DNA of 10,155 nt from Desulfobacteraceae bacterium (GCA_013203195.1 JABMQM010000301.1:1-10155); one strand, 5' to 3'. Positions 1 through 6,550 are shown, counted from the first letter of the stretch. Numbers and translations are program-made. The notes: generated by a model from the letters alone, not told the origin.

Positions 1-31
1 AGGTAGCACTCTCCCGCTGAGTTAACCGCCC
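1..31 (-). tRNA. 5' part of a tRNA, probably tRNA-Val (truncated by window edge)
   Basis: Read on the minus strand, the segment starts GGGCGGT (acceptor strand), then TA, then a D arm whose ACTC and GAGT halves pair around AGCGGGA, then one base and CTACC, the 5' side of the anticodon stem. This is canonical tRNA spacing. The anticodon, T arm and 3' end lie beyond position 1, so the amino acid cannot be read. The 5' half resembles bacterial tRNA-Val(GAC) as I remember it, so valine is an inference. The tRNA starts one base after the TAA of the HU gene, so both are probably on one transcript and RNase P cleavage would define the mRNA end. Confidence 0.82.
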
Positions 32-32
32 T

Positions 33-314
33 TTAGAACGGTCTGTCAACCATTTCTTTCAGTTCTTTGCCGGCCTTGAAAAAAGGTAATTTTTTGGAAG
101 GTACATTTATTTGTACGCCGGTTTTTGGGTTGCGGCCAATATACGGCTTATAGTTTTTGACGGCAAAGCTGCCAAAACCCCTGATTTCAACGCGCTCACC
201 TGTTGAAAGCGTCTCCTTGATGGCGTCAAAAAACGTATCGACAACTTTTTCAGCATTCTTTCTGCTTAAATTTGCTTTGTCTTTAATGGTAATGATTAGT
301 TCTGATCGGTTCAT
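33..314 (-). CDS. HU/IHF-family DNA-binding protein
   Basis: A 93-residue nucleoid protein of the HU/IHF family. These proteins dimerise, insert beta-ribbon arms into the minor groove and bend DNA, helping chromosome compaction, replication and recombination. The N-terminal helices (about residues 3-40) form the dimer body. RGFGSF at 45-50 and GRNPKTG at 60-66 are the family signature leading into the beta arm, and the FKAGKELK region (79-86) forms the C-terminal helix. The length matches the family. The ATG is supported by AGGAG five bases upstream (320-324), with a good promoter further up (375-404). The product could be named HU or IHF-beta, and sequence alone does not settle which. It follows scpB, another chromosome-organisation gene, and abuts a tRNA gene. 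Confidence 0.96.
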   Translation of the reverse strand: MNRSELIITIKDKANLSRKNAEKVVDTFFDAIKETLSTGERVEIRGFGSFAVKNYKPYIGRNPKTGVQINVPSKKLPFFKAGKELKEMVDRPF

Positions 315-319
315 GAAGA

Positions 320-324
320 CTCCT
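320..324 (-). promoter_or_regulatory. Ribosome binding site of the HU gene
   Basis: On the minus strand this reads AGGAG, five bases before the ATG at 314. It is the clearest Shine-Dalgarno in the downstream half of the minus-strand block. scpA and scpB have none of similar quality, which fits high HU expression. Confidence 0.75.
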
Positions 325-374
325 TTTCTTTACCCAATATCATTCAATATTTTAGGGAGTATCAGTGTTGTTTA

Positions 375-404
375 TATATAGAAGGTTGGAATCTTTTAAG
401 TCAA
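375..404 (-). promoter_or_regulatory. Sigma70-type promoter of the HU gene
   Basis: On the minus strand a -35 TTGACT (399-404) is followed after 18 bases by -10 TATATA (375-380). Transcription would begin near 367-370, leaving a leader of roughly 55 bases. Upstream of the -35 there is an A-rich tract and a second TTGACT (417-422), 18 bp from the first. The A tract could act as an UP-like element. This suggests HU and the tRNA can be transcribed separately from scpB. The call rests only on matching the consensus. Confidence 0.6.
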
Positions 405-446
405 GTTTTTTTTCTTAGTCAACCCGTCGAGAATAAAAAATGATGG

Positions 447-989
447 TCAATCTTGGATTTCCGAGAAGGAATTCCCAAGTGATTCGATTTCATCAGGTGT
501 CGGGAGGTCTTTTAAATCTTTGAGGTCAAAGACTTCCAGAAACTGCTTGGTGGTCGAATAAATAAGAGGTCGCCCGGGAATCTGCTTGCGGCCCAGTACC
601 CGTATTAGTTTTCGTTCGAGCAGCATACGCAGGATACCGCCGCAATCGACTCCCCGGATATGTTCTATGTCGCTGCGGATGGCAGGCTGCTTATAGGCGA
701 TGATGGCCAGTGTTTCAAGTGCCGCCTTGCTGAGTCGAAGGGGAGTCCGTTGGATAAGCCGTTTAATCCATTCACGGTATTCCGGGCGGGAGCGGATTTG
801 ATATCCGCCGGCAACCTCCCGCAGCAAAAATCCGCCTTTGCGGGCCTCATATTCAGCCGCAAGCGTAGTAAGCGCCTCGTGGATATCTTTGGTATCGGCT
901 TGTCCGAGGACCTTTTGGATACGGATAATGGTTAAAGGCGTTTCGGAAACAAACAGCAGGCTTTCAATAATGTATTTGATATCTTCCAT
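447..989 (-). CDS. scpB: Segregation and condensation protein B
   Basis: ScpB is a kleisin-associated winged-helix protein. It dimerises and binds ScpA to form the accessory part of the SMC-ScpAB condensin, which loads on the chromosome near the origin and helps sister chromosomes separate. The 180-residue length fits the family. Recognisable pieces are the N-terminal winged helix opening (MEDIKYIIESLLFVSETPLT), the conserved LSKAALETLAIIAYKQP stretch at 86-102, IRGVDC at 111-116 and the GRPLIYSTT hairpin at 139-147. The start is ATG at 987-989, chosen because it begins the conserved first helix, although no good Shine-Dalgarno precedes it. In many bacteria scpB overlaps or touches scpA. Here 233 bp with repeats separate them. 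Confidence 0.96.
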   Translation of the reverse strand: MEDIKYIIESLLFVSETPLTIIRIQKVLGQADTKDIHEALTTLAAEYEARKGGFLLREVAGGYQIRSRPEYREWIKRLIQRTPLRLSKAALETLAIIAYKQPAIRSDIEHIRGVDCGGILRMLLERKLIRVLGRKQIPGRPLIYSTTKQFLEVFDLKDLKDLPTPDEIESLGNSFSEIQD

Positions 990-1222
990 TTAATAATGTT
1001 TAGAAAGACTTTTTAGACCAACGTCCGCATAGCCTTTAGTCTATTTATTGTCGTTTTCGGCAAGATGCTGGATACTGGATACTCGACTCTGGATAAAAAT
1101 GATAAAATCATAAAATCAATTAATTACAAGTATCAAGTATCAAGCATCCAGTATCTGTCTGGTATGGCCAAAACATCTTTTTACATTTAGAATAAAGGAG
1201 TCCAAAACTTTTTTACCAAGAC
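990..1222. other. scpA-scpB intergenic gap carrying inverted repeats
   Basis: The 233 bp between the scpA stop and the scpB start contain no plausible gene. The middle is an inverted repeat (1064-1148) around an AT-rich core that includes a direct duplication of ATAAAATC (about 1102-1117). I find no convincing Shine-Dalgarno for scpB, and no T-tract terminator after scpA on the minus strand. Whether scpB is co-transcribed with scpA cannot be decided from the sequence. Confidence 0.7.
1064..1148. repeat. Long-stem inverted repeat made of GATACTG-like units
   Basis: The left arm at 1064-1083 is GATGCT-G-GATACT-G-GATACT. The reverse complement of the right arm at 1129-1148 is GATGCT-T-GATACT-T-GATACT. 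That is 18 matches in 20, with the two differences at the single-base joints between units, and a spacer of about 45 bp. Each arm is itself a near-tandem of a 7-base unit. Units continue past the right arm: the 13-mer at 1143-1155 (AGCATCCAGTATC) recurs exactly at 2053-2065 on the other side of scpA. Confidence 0.8.
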
Positions 1223-1936
1223 TTAAAGATAAAAGAGTCGGATAACACCAGTCTGGACATGCTGGACGATTCGAACCAGACTGAGTCTGACCATTTCCAG
1301 AATTGCGAGAAAGGTTACGATCACTTCGCTTTTCACCGCTCCTGCCGGAAAAAGCTCTTCAAAAGTCACTGATTCTCTGGATTCAAATATATCCGCAAGT
1401 TGTGATATCCGGTTTTTAACAGAGATGCTGTCAGCAGCAATACGAACTTTATCATCCGGAGATATTTTTTTAAGTATTTGCTGGAAGGCATCAATTAGCT
1501 CAAACAGACCGAGCTTTAAAACCTCATCCTGCCGGCCTGCCAGAAGCTCATCCCGATCAGTGCTTCTGGCAAAGATGTCTTCCCCTAAGAGGTCTCTTGC
1601 AGCTAAGCGCTCGGCCGCAGACTTCATCTGAAGATATTCTGCCAGTGGTCTGGCAATCTCCAGGCGGGGATCTTCTTGGTCGTCTTCATTTGCATGGATC
1701 GGGAGCAGCATCTTTGATTTTATCTGGGTCAATGTTGCGGCCATTACGATAAAATCTCCGGCAACATCTATGTTCATCGATTCCATCCACTGCAGATATT
1801 TCAGGTACTGGTCGGTGATCATAGCGATGGGGATATCATAGATGTCCACCTCATGTTTTTTGATAAGATGGACCAAAAGGTCCATGGGCCCTTCGAAAAT
1901 ATTGTCGAGTTTGACTTGATATACTTCTTCTTGCAT
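1223..1936 (-). CDS. scpA: Segregation and condensation protein A (kleisin)
   Basis: ScpA is the bacterial kleisin. Its N-terminal region binds the SMC neck and its C-terminal winged helix binds the other SMC head, closing the condensin ring that organises and segregates the chromosome in the cytoplasm. The 237-residue length is typical. The family hallmarks are FEGPMDLLVHLI starting at residue 14, the FIVMAATL helix near 62-69, KSKMLLP at 73-79, an acidic and variable middle (about 82-140), and the C-terminal winged helix with TFLAILEMVRL at 208-218. ATG at 1934-1936 is the natural start, about 13 residues before FEGP. The ribosome site is weak. It lies between trpS and scpB, and repeat-bearing gaps flank it on both sides. 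Confidence 0.96.
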   Translation of the reverse strand: MQEEVYQVKLDNIFEGPMDLLVHLIKKHEVDIYDIPIAMITDQYLKYLQWMESMNIDVAGDFIVMAATLTQIKSKMLLPIHANEDDQEDPRLEIARPLAEYLQMKSAAERLAARDLLGEDIFARSTDRDELLAGRQDEVLKLGLFELIDAFQQILKKISPDDKVRIAADSISVKNRISQLADIFESRESVTFEELFPAGAVKSEVIVTFLAILEMVRLSLVRIVQHVQTGVIRLFYL

Positions 1937-2140
1937 AGCTATACGTCTATATAGAACAAGATCTTAAAATTTGTGTCGAGTTTTCCTATGGCCCTTCTAC
2001 GCTAAGTTGATACGGATACTGGTCAACAAAAGAATGGTTATTTTAGCACTCCAGCATCCAGTATCAGGTATCCAGCATCGGTTCGTCTCAATTCATGTAA
2101 TTGGAATCTCGTCAACGTGTCGGTTTGAAGTGAAGCTTCG
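1937..2140. other. trpS-scpA intergenic gap carrying inverted repeats
   Basis: These 204 bp hold no credible gene. The open frame across it on the plus strand runs through the repeats and into the antisense of trpS. The gap carries a second copy of the repeat family seen between scpA and scpB. TATA-rich sequence at about 1946-1953 could belong to an scpA promoter read leftward, but I could not pair it with a good -35. Confidence 0.65.
2008..2079. repeat. Second inverted repeat of the GATACTGG family
   Basis: The left arm at 2008-2022 reads TGATAC-GGATACTGG. The right arm at 2051-2066 reverse-complements to TGATACTGGATGCTGG. The two arms align with one bulged base and one mismatch across a 28-bp spacer. 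A further unit follows at 2068-2079 (GTATCCAGCATC), which is the exact reverse complement of 1064-1075 in the scpA-scpB gap. The same units in the same inverted layout on both sides of scpA show a dispersed family rather than chance. Confidence 0.75.
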
Positions 2141-3127
2141 CTATAATTTTAGGGCTGCTCTGACTTCCGTCATGGTTTGCCGGGCCACATTGCGGGCTTT
2201 GTTGCCACCTTCGTTGATAATGTCTTCAACAAGCTGCGGCCGGGCTAGGTAATATTCTCTTTTTTCACGTATTGGTTCCAGTGCTTTGATGAGACTGTTG
2301 GCCATTATCTGCTTGCATTCGACGCATCCGATTTGAGCACGGCGGCATTCATGGTCGATTTTATCCACGGTTTCCTTGTTACTGTACATCTTATGGAATT
2401 CAAAAACATTACATACTTCAGGATTACCGGGGTCGCTGAGTCTTGCCCGCTGGGGGTCGGTGAACATTTGAGCAGCCTTGGCGGCAATTTCATCGGAACT
2501 TTCCGAAAGGTAGATGGCATTATCGTAGCTTTTACTCATTTTACGCCCGTCAATGCCGAGTATTTTGGGAGTTTCGGTTAAAATTGCTTCCGGTTCCGGG
2601 AAAACTTCTCCGTAAAAGTAATTAAATCTTCGGGCTATTTCCCGTGTGATTTCGACATGGGGAACTTGATCGACACCTACCGGAACTCCGTACGCCTTGT
2701 ACATAATGATATCTGCCGCCTGGAGCACCGGATAGCCGAGAAAGCCAAAGGTTGAAAGGTCCCGGTTGCTGAGCTGTACAATCTGGTCCTTGTAAGTCGG
2801 GTTGCGTTCCAGCCACGGTACCGGAGTTATCATCGAAAGGATAAGATACAGTTCCGCATGCTCCTTAACATGCGACTGGACAAACAGGGTGCTTTTATCC
2901 GGTGATAGCCCTGTGCTCAACCAGTCGATGATCATCTCTTTGATATATCCTGAAATAGAGCCAGGATCTTCATAGTCACTGGTCAAGGCATGCCAGTCGG
3001 CAATAAAGTAAAAACAGTCATATTCTTGCTGCATCTCCACCCAGTTTGCAAGGGCGCCGTGCAGGTTACCTATATGAAGCGGCCCGGTGGGGCGCATCCC
3101 GCTCAAAATCCGTTTTTTCCCAGTCAT
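2141..3127 (-). CDS. trpS: Tryptophanyl-tRNA synthetase with a four-cysteine, possibly Fe-S, motif
   Basis: This class I synthetase activates tryptophan with ATP and charges tRNA-Trp. The 328 residues contain the HIGH-type motif HIGN (18-21) in the Rossmann fold, the GVDQ motif (151-154) that lines the ATP and amino-acid site, and KMSKS (196-200). In the anticodon-binding domain, C239, C261, C268 and C271 form C-x21-C-x6-C-x2-C. This is nearly the C-x22-C-x6-C-x2-C motif that holds a [4Fe-4S] cluster in Thermotoga maritima TrpRS, so a cluster is likely here too (inference). I choose the ATG at 3125-3127 because AGGAG (3134-3138) lies six bases upstream. An ATG at 3131-3133 touches the ribosome site and would add only two residues. 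Confidence 0.96.
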   Translation of the reverse strand: MTGKKRILSGMRPTGPLHIGNLHGALANWVEMQQEYDCFYFIADWHALTSDYEDPGSISGYIKEMIIDWLSTGLSPDKSTLFVQSHVKEHAELYLILSMITPVPWLERNPTYKDQIVQLSNRDLSTFGFLGYPVLQAADIIMYKAYGVPVGVDQVPHVEITREIARRFNYFYGEVFPEPEAILTETPKILGIDGRKMSKSYDNAIYLSESSDEIAAKAAQMFTDPQRARLSDPGNPEVCNVFEFHKMYSNKETVDKIDHECRRAQIGCVECKQIMANSLIKALEPIREKREYYLARPQLVEDIINEGGNKARNVARQTMTEVRAALKL

Positions 3128-3133
3128 ACACAT

Positions 3134-3138
3134 CTCCT
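3134..3138 (-). promoter_or_regulatory. Ribosome binding site deciding the trpS start
   Basis: On the minus strand this reads AGGAG. It directly abuts the first ATG (3131-3133) but is six bases from the second (3125-3127), which is normal spacing. It therefore supports the shorter 328-residue product. Confidence 0.7.
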
Positions 3139-3140
3139 AA

Positions 3141-3184
3141 TCAGTGATCAGTTCTTAGGGGTCTGCAACTCGTAACCCGTAACC
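3141..3184. repeat. Short repeats before trpS (TCAGTGATCAGT and tandem CGTAACC)
   Basis: The 54-bp gap between the site-2 protease stop and the trpS start holds TCAGTGATCAGT (3141-3152), containing the palindrome TGATCA, and a perfect tandem of CGTAACC (3171-3184). Neither matches the GATACTGG family further left. They leave no room for a terminator, so trpS is probably co-transcribed with the genes before it. Confidence 0.5.
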
Positions 3185-3187
3185 AAC

Positions 3188-3850
3188 CTATCTGCCCAGC
3201 AGTATCTTGATCAAAGGGTTTAGAAAAAAAGGAATAAGTTTACCCAGTGAATTTGTAATTAGCAAGAAAATAATTATGACCATGCCGAAGGGCTCAATGC
3301 GTGCAAAGTGCACCCTCAAACGCGCCGGCAGAAGCATGGTAAATAGTCGGCCCCCATCCAGAGGTGGAACCGGTATCAGGTTGAAAAGAGCCAGTACCAG
3401 ATTTATGACCACACTATAGCCCAGCATATGAAAGAGGTCCATAATAATGGGTCTGAAGATGGAAGGATACCATATAGATTTAAAATGAAGCAAAAGCTGG
3501 AAACTTATCCCCGAGACTATTGCCAGGGCCAGATTGGCAATAACACCTGCGGATGCAACATAAATCGTACTTTTGCGAAGGTTGCGAAAATTGGCGAAAT
3601 TAACCGGAACCGGCTTGGCATATCCAAAAATAATGGGAGAACCTGAGAATTTTAACACCAGCGGCAGCAGAAATGACCCGATAAAATCAAGATGCTTGAC
3701 GGGATTCAGGGTCAATCTTCCTGCCAGCTTAGCGGTGGGGTCTCCCAGTCTGTAAGCAACATAGCCGTGAGCCACCTCGTGGATGGTGACGGCCAAAAGC
3801 AAGGGAACAATCATTACCACCAGCTGGTTCAGGTCGAAGTTATTGAACAT
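3188..3850 (-). CDS. Site-2 protease family (M50-type) membrane metalloprotease
   Basis: A 220-residue polytopic membrane protein of the short M50 branch that lacks PDZ and CBS domains. The zinc site is visible. HEVAH (HExxH) at 24-28 sits in the first membrane segment, and NLIPVPPLDGG at 157-167 supplies the third ligand, D165. The GYAKPVPVN stretch (77-84) and AGVIANL (101-107) are also conserved in this branch. Hydrophobic segments lie near 9-28, 57-68, 95-120, 138-160 and 187-205. Such enzymes cut substrates within the membrane, and the substrate of this short form is unknown. Its ATG (3848-3850) overlaps the end of the upstream nucleotidyltransferase fusion by 11 bp, so translation is probably coupled. 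Confidence 0.92.
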   Translation of the reverse strand: MFNNFDLNQLVVMIVPLLLAVTIHEVAHGYVAYRLGDPTAKLAGRLTLNPVKHLDFIGSFLLPLVLKFSGSPIIFGYAKPVPVNFANFRNLRKSTIYVASAGVIANLALAIVSGISFQLLLHFKSIWYPSIFRPIIMDLFHMLGYSVVINLVLALFNLIPVPPLDGGRLFTMLLPARLRVHFARIEPFGMVIIIFLLITNSLGKLIPFFLNPLIKILLGR

Positions 3851-6509
3851 AATTTTTTACAAATCCAAGTTCATCGTTGCGCGTTTTAAGCTGTCCGTTT
3901 AATTTTGCATCCAGGACAGCCTGCAGGATTTCCTTAAAGTTCGGTCCGGGCTCAAGTCCCATTTTTATAAGATCTTTGCCGGTTACCAAAGGTTGGATAT
4001 GCCGCAAGCGCGTAAAATAGTTGGAGATCGGCTTTTTAACTTTTTCGCTTTTGGTTGCCGCCATCATGTAAAGTGCCAGTTCGATCCTAAAACCCGTAAG
4101 TTGGTGGTAAAGCGTACTGTTTGAAAGCGGAAGATGGCGTTCCATCCAATACAGACAGCGGTCGGCTTCAAATCGTTCATTGATGAAAATATCTATGTAG
4201 CGTGGTGCCAGCTCAATCCGCCTGCAGATTTCATGGATTGTTTCCTTGTCGCAATGACGAATTAGCGCCAGGAAATAAACGGTCCATTTCATATAGGATT
4301 CTTCCAAAAAGAGCAAATCATGCCACGACAAGACTTTTTTAACGGAATTAAATAAAGCTACAAGTTCTTTTGTAAGGGTTATTGAAGGATGAATAACATG
4401 TAAAAGATCATATTCGTGCAGCCTGATGATCGCGGAGGTAGGGTTTTCTTCTTCGAGAATCTGGCGCAGTTCAGAAAATACCCTACGGCCGCTGAGCCGT
4501 TTGAAAAAATCCATTTTGACGGCATTTACGATCAGACCTGAAGTCAGCTTTCCTATCGCAAAACCAAAACGCTGCTCGAACCTAATAGCCCTGAAAACAC
4601 GTGTTGGATCCTCAACAAAACTTAAGTTGTGCAGAACTCTTATGGTTTTTTCCTTAAGGTCCTTTTGAGCTTGAAAAAAATCGATTAGGGTGCCGAATTT
4701 GTCGGGGTCTAACTGAATCGCCAAGGTATTAACGGTAAAATCCCTGCGAAAAAGGTCGAGTTTAATCGAACTCATTTCCACCGTGGGCAGGGCGGCAGGG
4801 AACTTGTAGTATTCAATTCTGGCGGAAGCTACATCGATTTTAAAGCCGTCAGGGAATATGATTACCGCTGTACCGAATTTTTCATAAGCGTGAATACGTG
4901 CCTTGACCGTTTTTGCGTACTCTTGCGCAAAAGCGATACCATCGCCTTCGATAACAATGTCTAAATCTTCATTGGTCCTGTACAGAAACAAGTCGCGGAC
5001 AAACCCGCCGACAATATAGGCGTCAAAACCATTTTCTTGAGCCTTTCTGCCAATGGATTTCAAAATATCAATGATCCGGCGCGAAAGGCGTTCTTTCATA
5101 AATCTTGCAATATCTCTGGTTCTGGCATGGCTGGGTTCCTTCAACAGATCCGGGTACTCTTGACTCTTGTGTTGCTTTTGTCGAACCAGGATGTTCAGCA
5201 GATCGGTGCGTGTAATAACGCCTTTGATAACATTGTTGTCGATGACAGGGAGCACGCGTTGTTTGTTTTCGATAATTTTTTCCTGAATTTCGTGAAGCTC
5301 GGCAGCAGGTTTGACAAAAGCAAGCTCTGAGTTCATGTATTCTCTAACCGGAAGGTGGCCCAATAGATGGTAAAGAGCTTTTCCTATGATCTGGCGGGTG
5401 ATATACCCGATCATTTTTTTGTCTTTGTTTTGCCCTTCGGTAACCAGAAGTGCATTGATATTATATCGAGTCAAGAGTTCAGCCGCTTCTTTGCAGGGGA
5501 CATCAGCGTCGACCGTAATGGCAGGGGATGACATCAAATCCTTGGCCCGGCTTCTCGATCGGATTTTTTTATAAAGAATTTCGGTCAGTTCGTGTTCAAT
5601 CTGTACCAAGGTTTTGCCCTTAATGGTTGCAGCAGCCGCAAATGTATGCCCGCCTCCGCCCAGAGGAGTGAGAATTGCTCCCACATCGACTTCAGGTATT
5701 CTGCTGCGGGCCACAATGTACATTTTATCTCCCATACGTGCGATGGTAAAAATAGCGTCAAGATTTTCCATCTTGACCATTTTGTGAACCAGAAAGGCGA
5801 AATCCGAGACGTAATTGTCGGTGGTTACGGTTGTAATCACAACTTCAACACCGTTGATATTGTAACGGATTGCGGCCTGAATCATATCGTTTAAAAGTCC
5901 GATTTGTTCCGGGCTGATTTCTCTGGAGATCAGGTTCGAGACAACGTTTAAATTTGCTCCCCTTGAAAGCAGAAAGGCGGCGGCATTGAAATCTTTTTCG
6001 GTGGTTGAGGGAAACGTAAAAGAGCCCGTATCTTCATAGATACCCAGACACATGATCGTTGCTTCATCTGGTGAGATCTCAATCCCTTTTTCCATTATAA
6101 TTTCAGCCAAAATGGTAACGGTTGCTCCCGTTAGCTGGTGAACTTCGAGATGCCCGCTGATATCATTAGCTGCCGGCGGATGATGGTCATAGATGTGAAT
6201 TTCCAAATCAGGCCTTTCCAGCACCGAGGCCAGCTTTCCGATACGACTGGCCTGCCTGGTGTCAACCAGAACCAGTCTTTTCAAGTCCGAAAAATCGATA
6301 TCTTTGATCTCTGCCATATTGAAGAGATACACCATGGACTTTATAAAGAAATTTCTCAAATTTTTTTCCTGGGAACCGGGAAAAACCACGAGGGCGTCAG
6401 GATACAGTTTTTGGGCCGCAAGCATGGAGGCCAGTGCATCAAAATCGGCGTTTATATGGGTGGTAATGACGGTAAGATTTTTTTTGCTTAGCACGTTTTT
6501 TTTTGCCAC
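3840..6509 (-). CDS. DHH phosphoesterase / CBS / tRNA nucleotidyltransferase (poly(A) polymerase family) fusion
   Basis: An 889-residue cytoplasmic fusion. Residues about 10-170 form a DHH phosphoesterase domain, with NADFD (20-24), D83, DHHPP (108-112) and ED at 159-160 as metal ligands. DHHA1 follows with GGGGH at 284-288. Two CBS modules occupy about 322-383 and 388-445 and probably bind an adenine nucleotide. The rest is a class II nucleotidyltransferase: GGFVRD at 501-506, the catalytic pair D515 and D517, RRDFTVN at 588-594 (ribose and base recognition) and EDPTRVFRAIRF at 633-644, then a helical tRNA-binding tail. Relatives in Aquifex and Geobacter work as A-adding tRNA nucleotidyltransferases beside a separate CC-adding enzyme, so that role is likely but not proven here. 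The start is GTG, with AGGA seven bases upstream. Confidence 0.93.
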   Translation of the reverse strand: MAKKNVLSKKNLTVITTHINADFDALASMLAAQKLYPDALVVFPGSQEKNLRNFFIKSMVYLFNMAEIKDIDFSDLKRLVLVDTRQASRIGKLASVLERPDLEIHIYDHHPPAANDISGHLEVHQLTGATVTILAEIIMEKGIEISPDEATIMCLGIYEDTGSFTFPSTTEKDFNAAAFLLSRGANLNVVSNLISREISPEQIGLLNDMIQAAIRYNINGVEVVITTVTTDNYVSDFAFLVHKMVKMENLDAIFTIARMGDKMYIVARSRIPEVDVGAILTPLGGGGHTFAAAATIKGKTLVQIEHELTEILYKKIRSRSRAKDLMSSPAITVDADVPCKEAAELLTRYNINALLVTEGQNKDKKMIGYITRQIIGKALYHLLGHLPVREYMNSELAFVKPAAELHEIQEKIIENKQRVLPVIDNNVIKGVITRTDLLNILVRQKQHKSQEYPDLLKEPSHARTRDIARFMKERLSRRIIDILKSIGRKAQENGFDAYIVGGFVRDLFLYRTNEDLDIVIEGDGIAFAQEYAKTVKARIHAYEKFGTAVIIFPDGFKIDVASARIEYYKFPAALPTVEMSSIKLDLFRRDFTVNTLAIQLDPDKFGTLIDFFQAQKDLKEKTIRVLHNLSFVEDPTRVFRAIRFEQRFGFAIGKLTSGLIVNAVKMDFFKRLSGRRVFSELRQILEEENPTSAIIRLHEYDLLHVIHPSITLTKELVALFNSVKKVLSWHDLLFLEESYMKWTVYFLALIRHCDKETIHEICRRIELAPRYIDIFINERFEADRCLYWMERHLPLSNSTLYHQLTGFRIELALYMMAATKSEKVKKPISNYFTRLRHIQPLVTGKDLIKMGLEPGPNFKEILQAVLDAKLNGQLKTRNDELGFVKNYVQ

Positions 6510-6516
6510 AGCCCGG

Positions 6517-6520
6517 TCCT
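6517..6520 (-). promoter_or_regulatory. Ribosome binding site supporting the GTG start of the fusion protein
   Basis: The minus strand reads AGGA, then seven bases, then GTG (6507-6509). The spacing is ideal and no ATG lies nearby in frame, so GTG is the preferred start. A second in-frame GTG five codons downstream would sit too far from this site. Confidence 0.65.
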
Positions 6521-6550
6521 ATAAGAAAAGTTATGTCTTTTTAATCATAT

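Noticed and set aside
1064..1155. CRISPR-like array
   Set aside because: The units are about 7 bases, nearly contiguous and inverted, with no regular spacers and no cas genes in the window.
2129..2142. Palindrome AGTGAAGCTTCGCT at the trpS stop as a terminator
   Set aside because: The two halves have no loop between them and no T run follows on the minus strand.
1971..2252. 93-codon plus-strand open frame across the trpS-scpA gap
   Set aside because: It runs through the intergenic repeats and into the antisense of trpS, has no ribosome site, and its translation resembles nothing.
3125..3133. Upstream ATG of trpS giving 330 residues
   Set aside because: It touches the AGGAG ribosome site with no spacing, whereas the ATG two codons later has a six-base spacing.
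6138..6491. 117-codon plus-strand open frame opposite the DHH domain
   Set aside because: It is fully antisense to well-conserved motifs of the fusion protein and has no start signal. Other plus-strand frames opposite that gene are rejected for the same reason.
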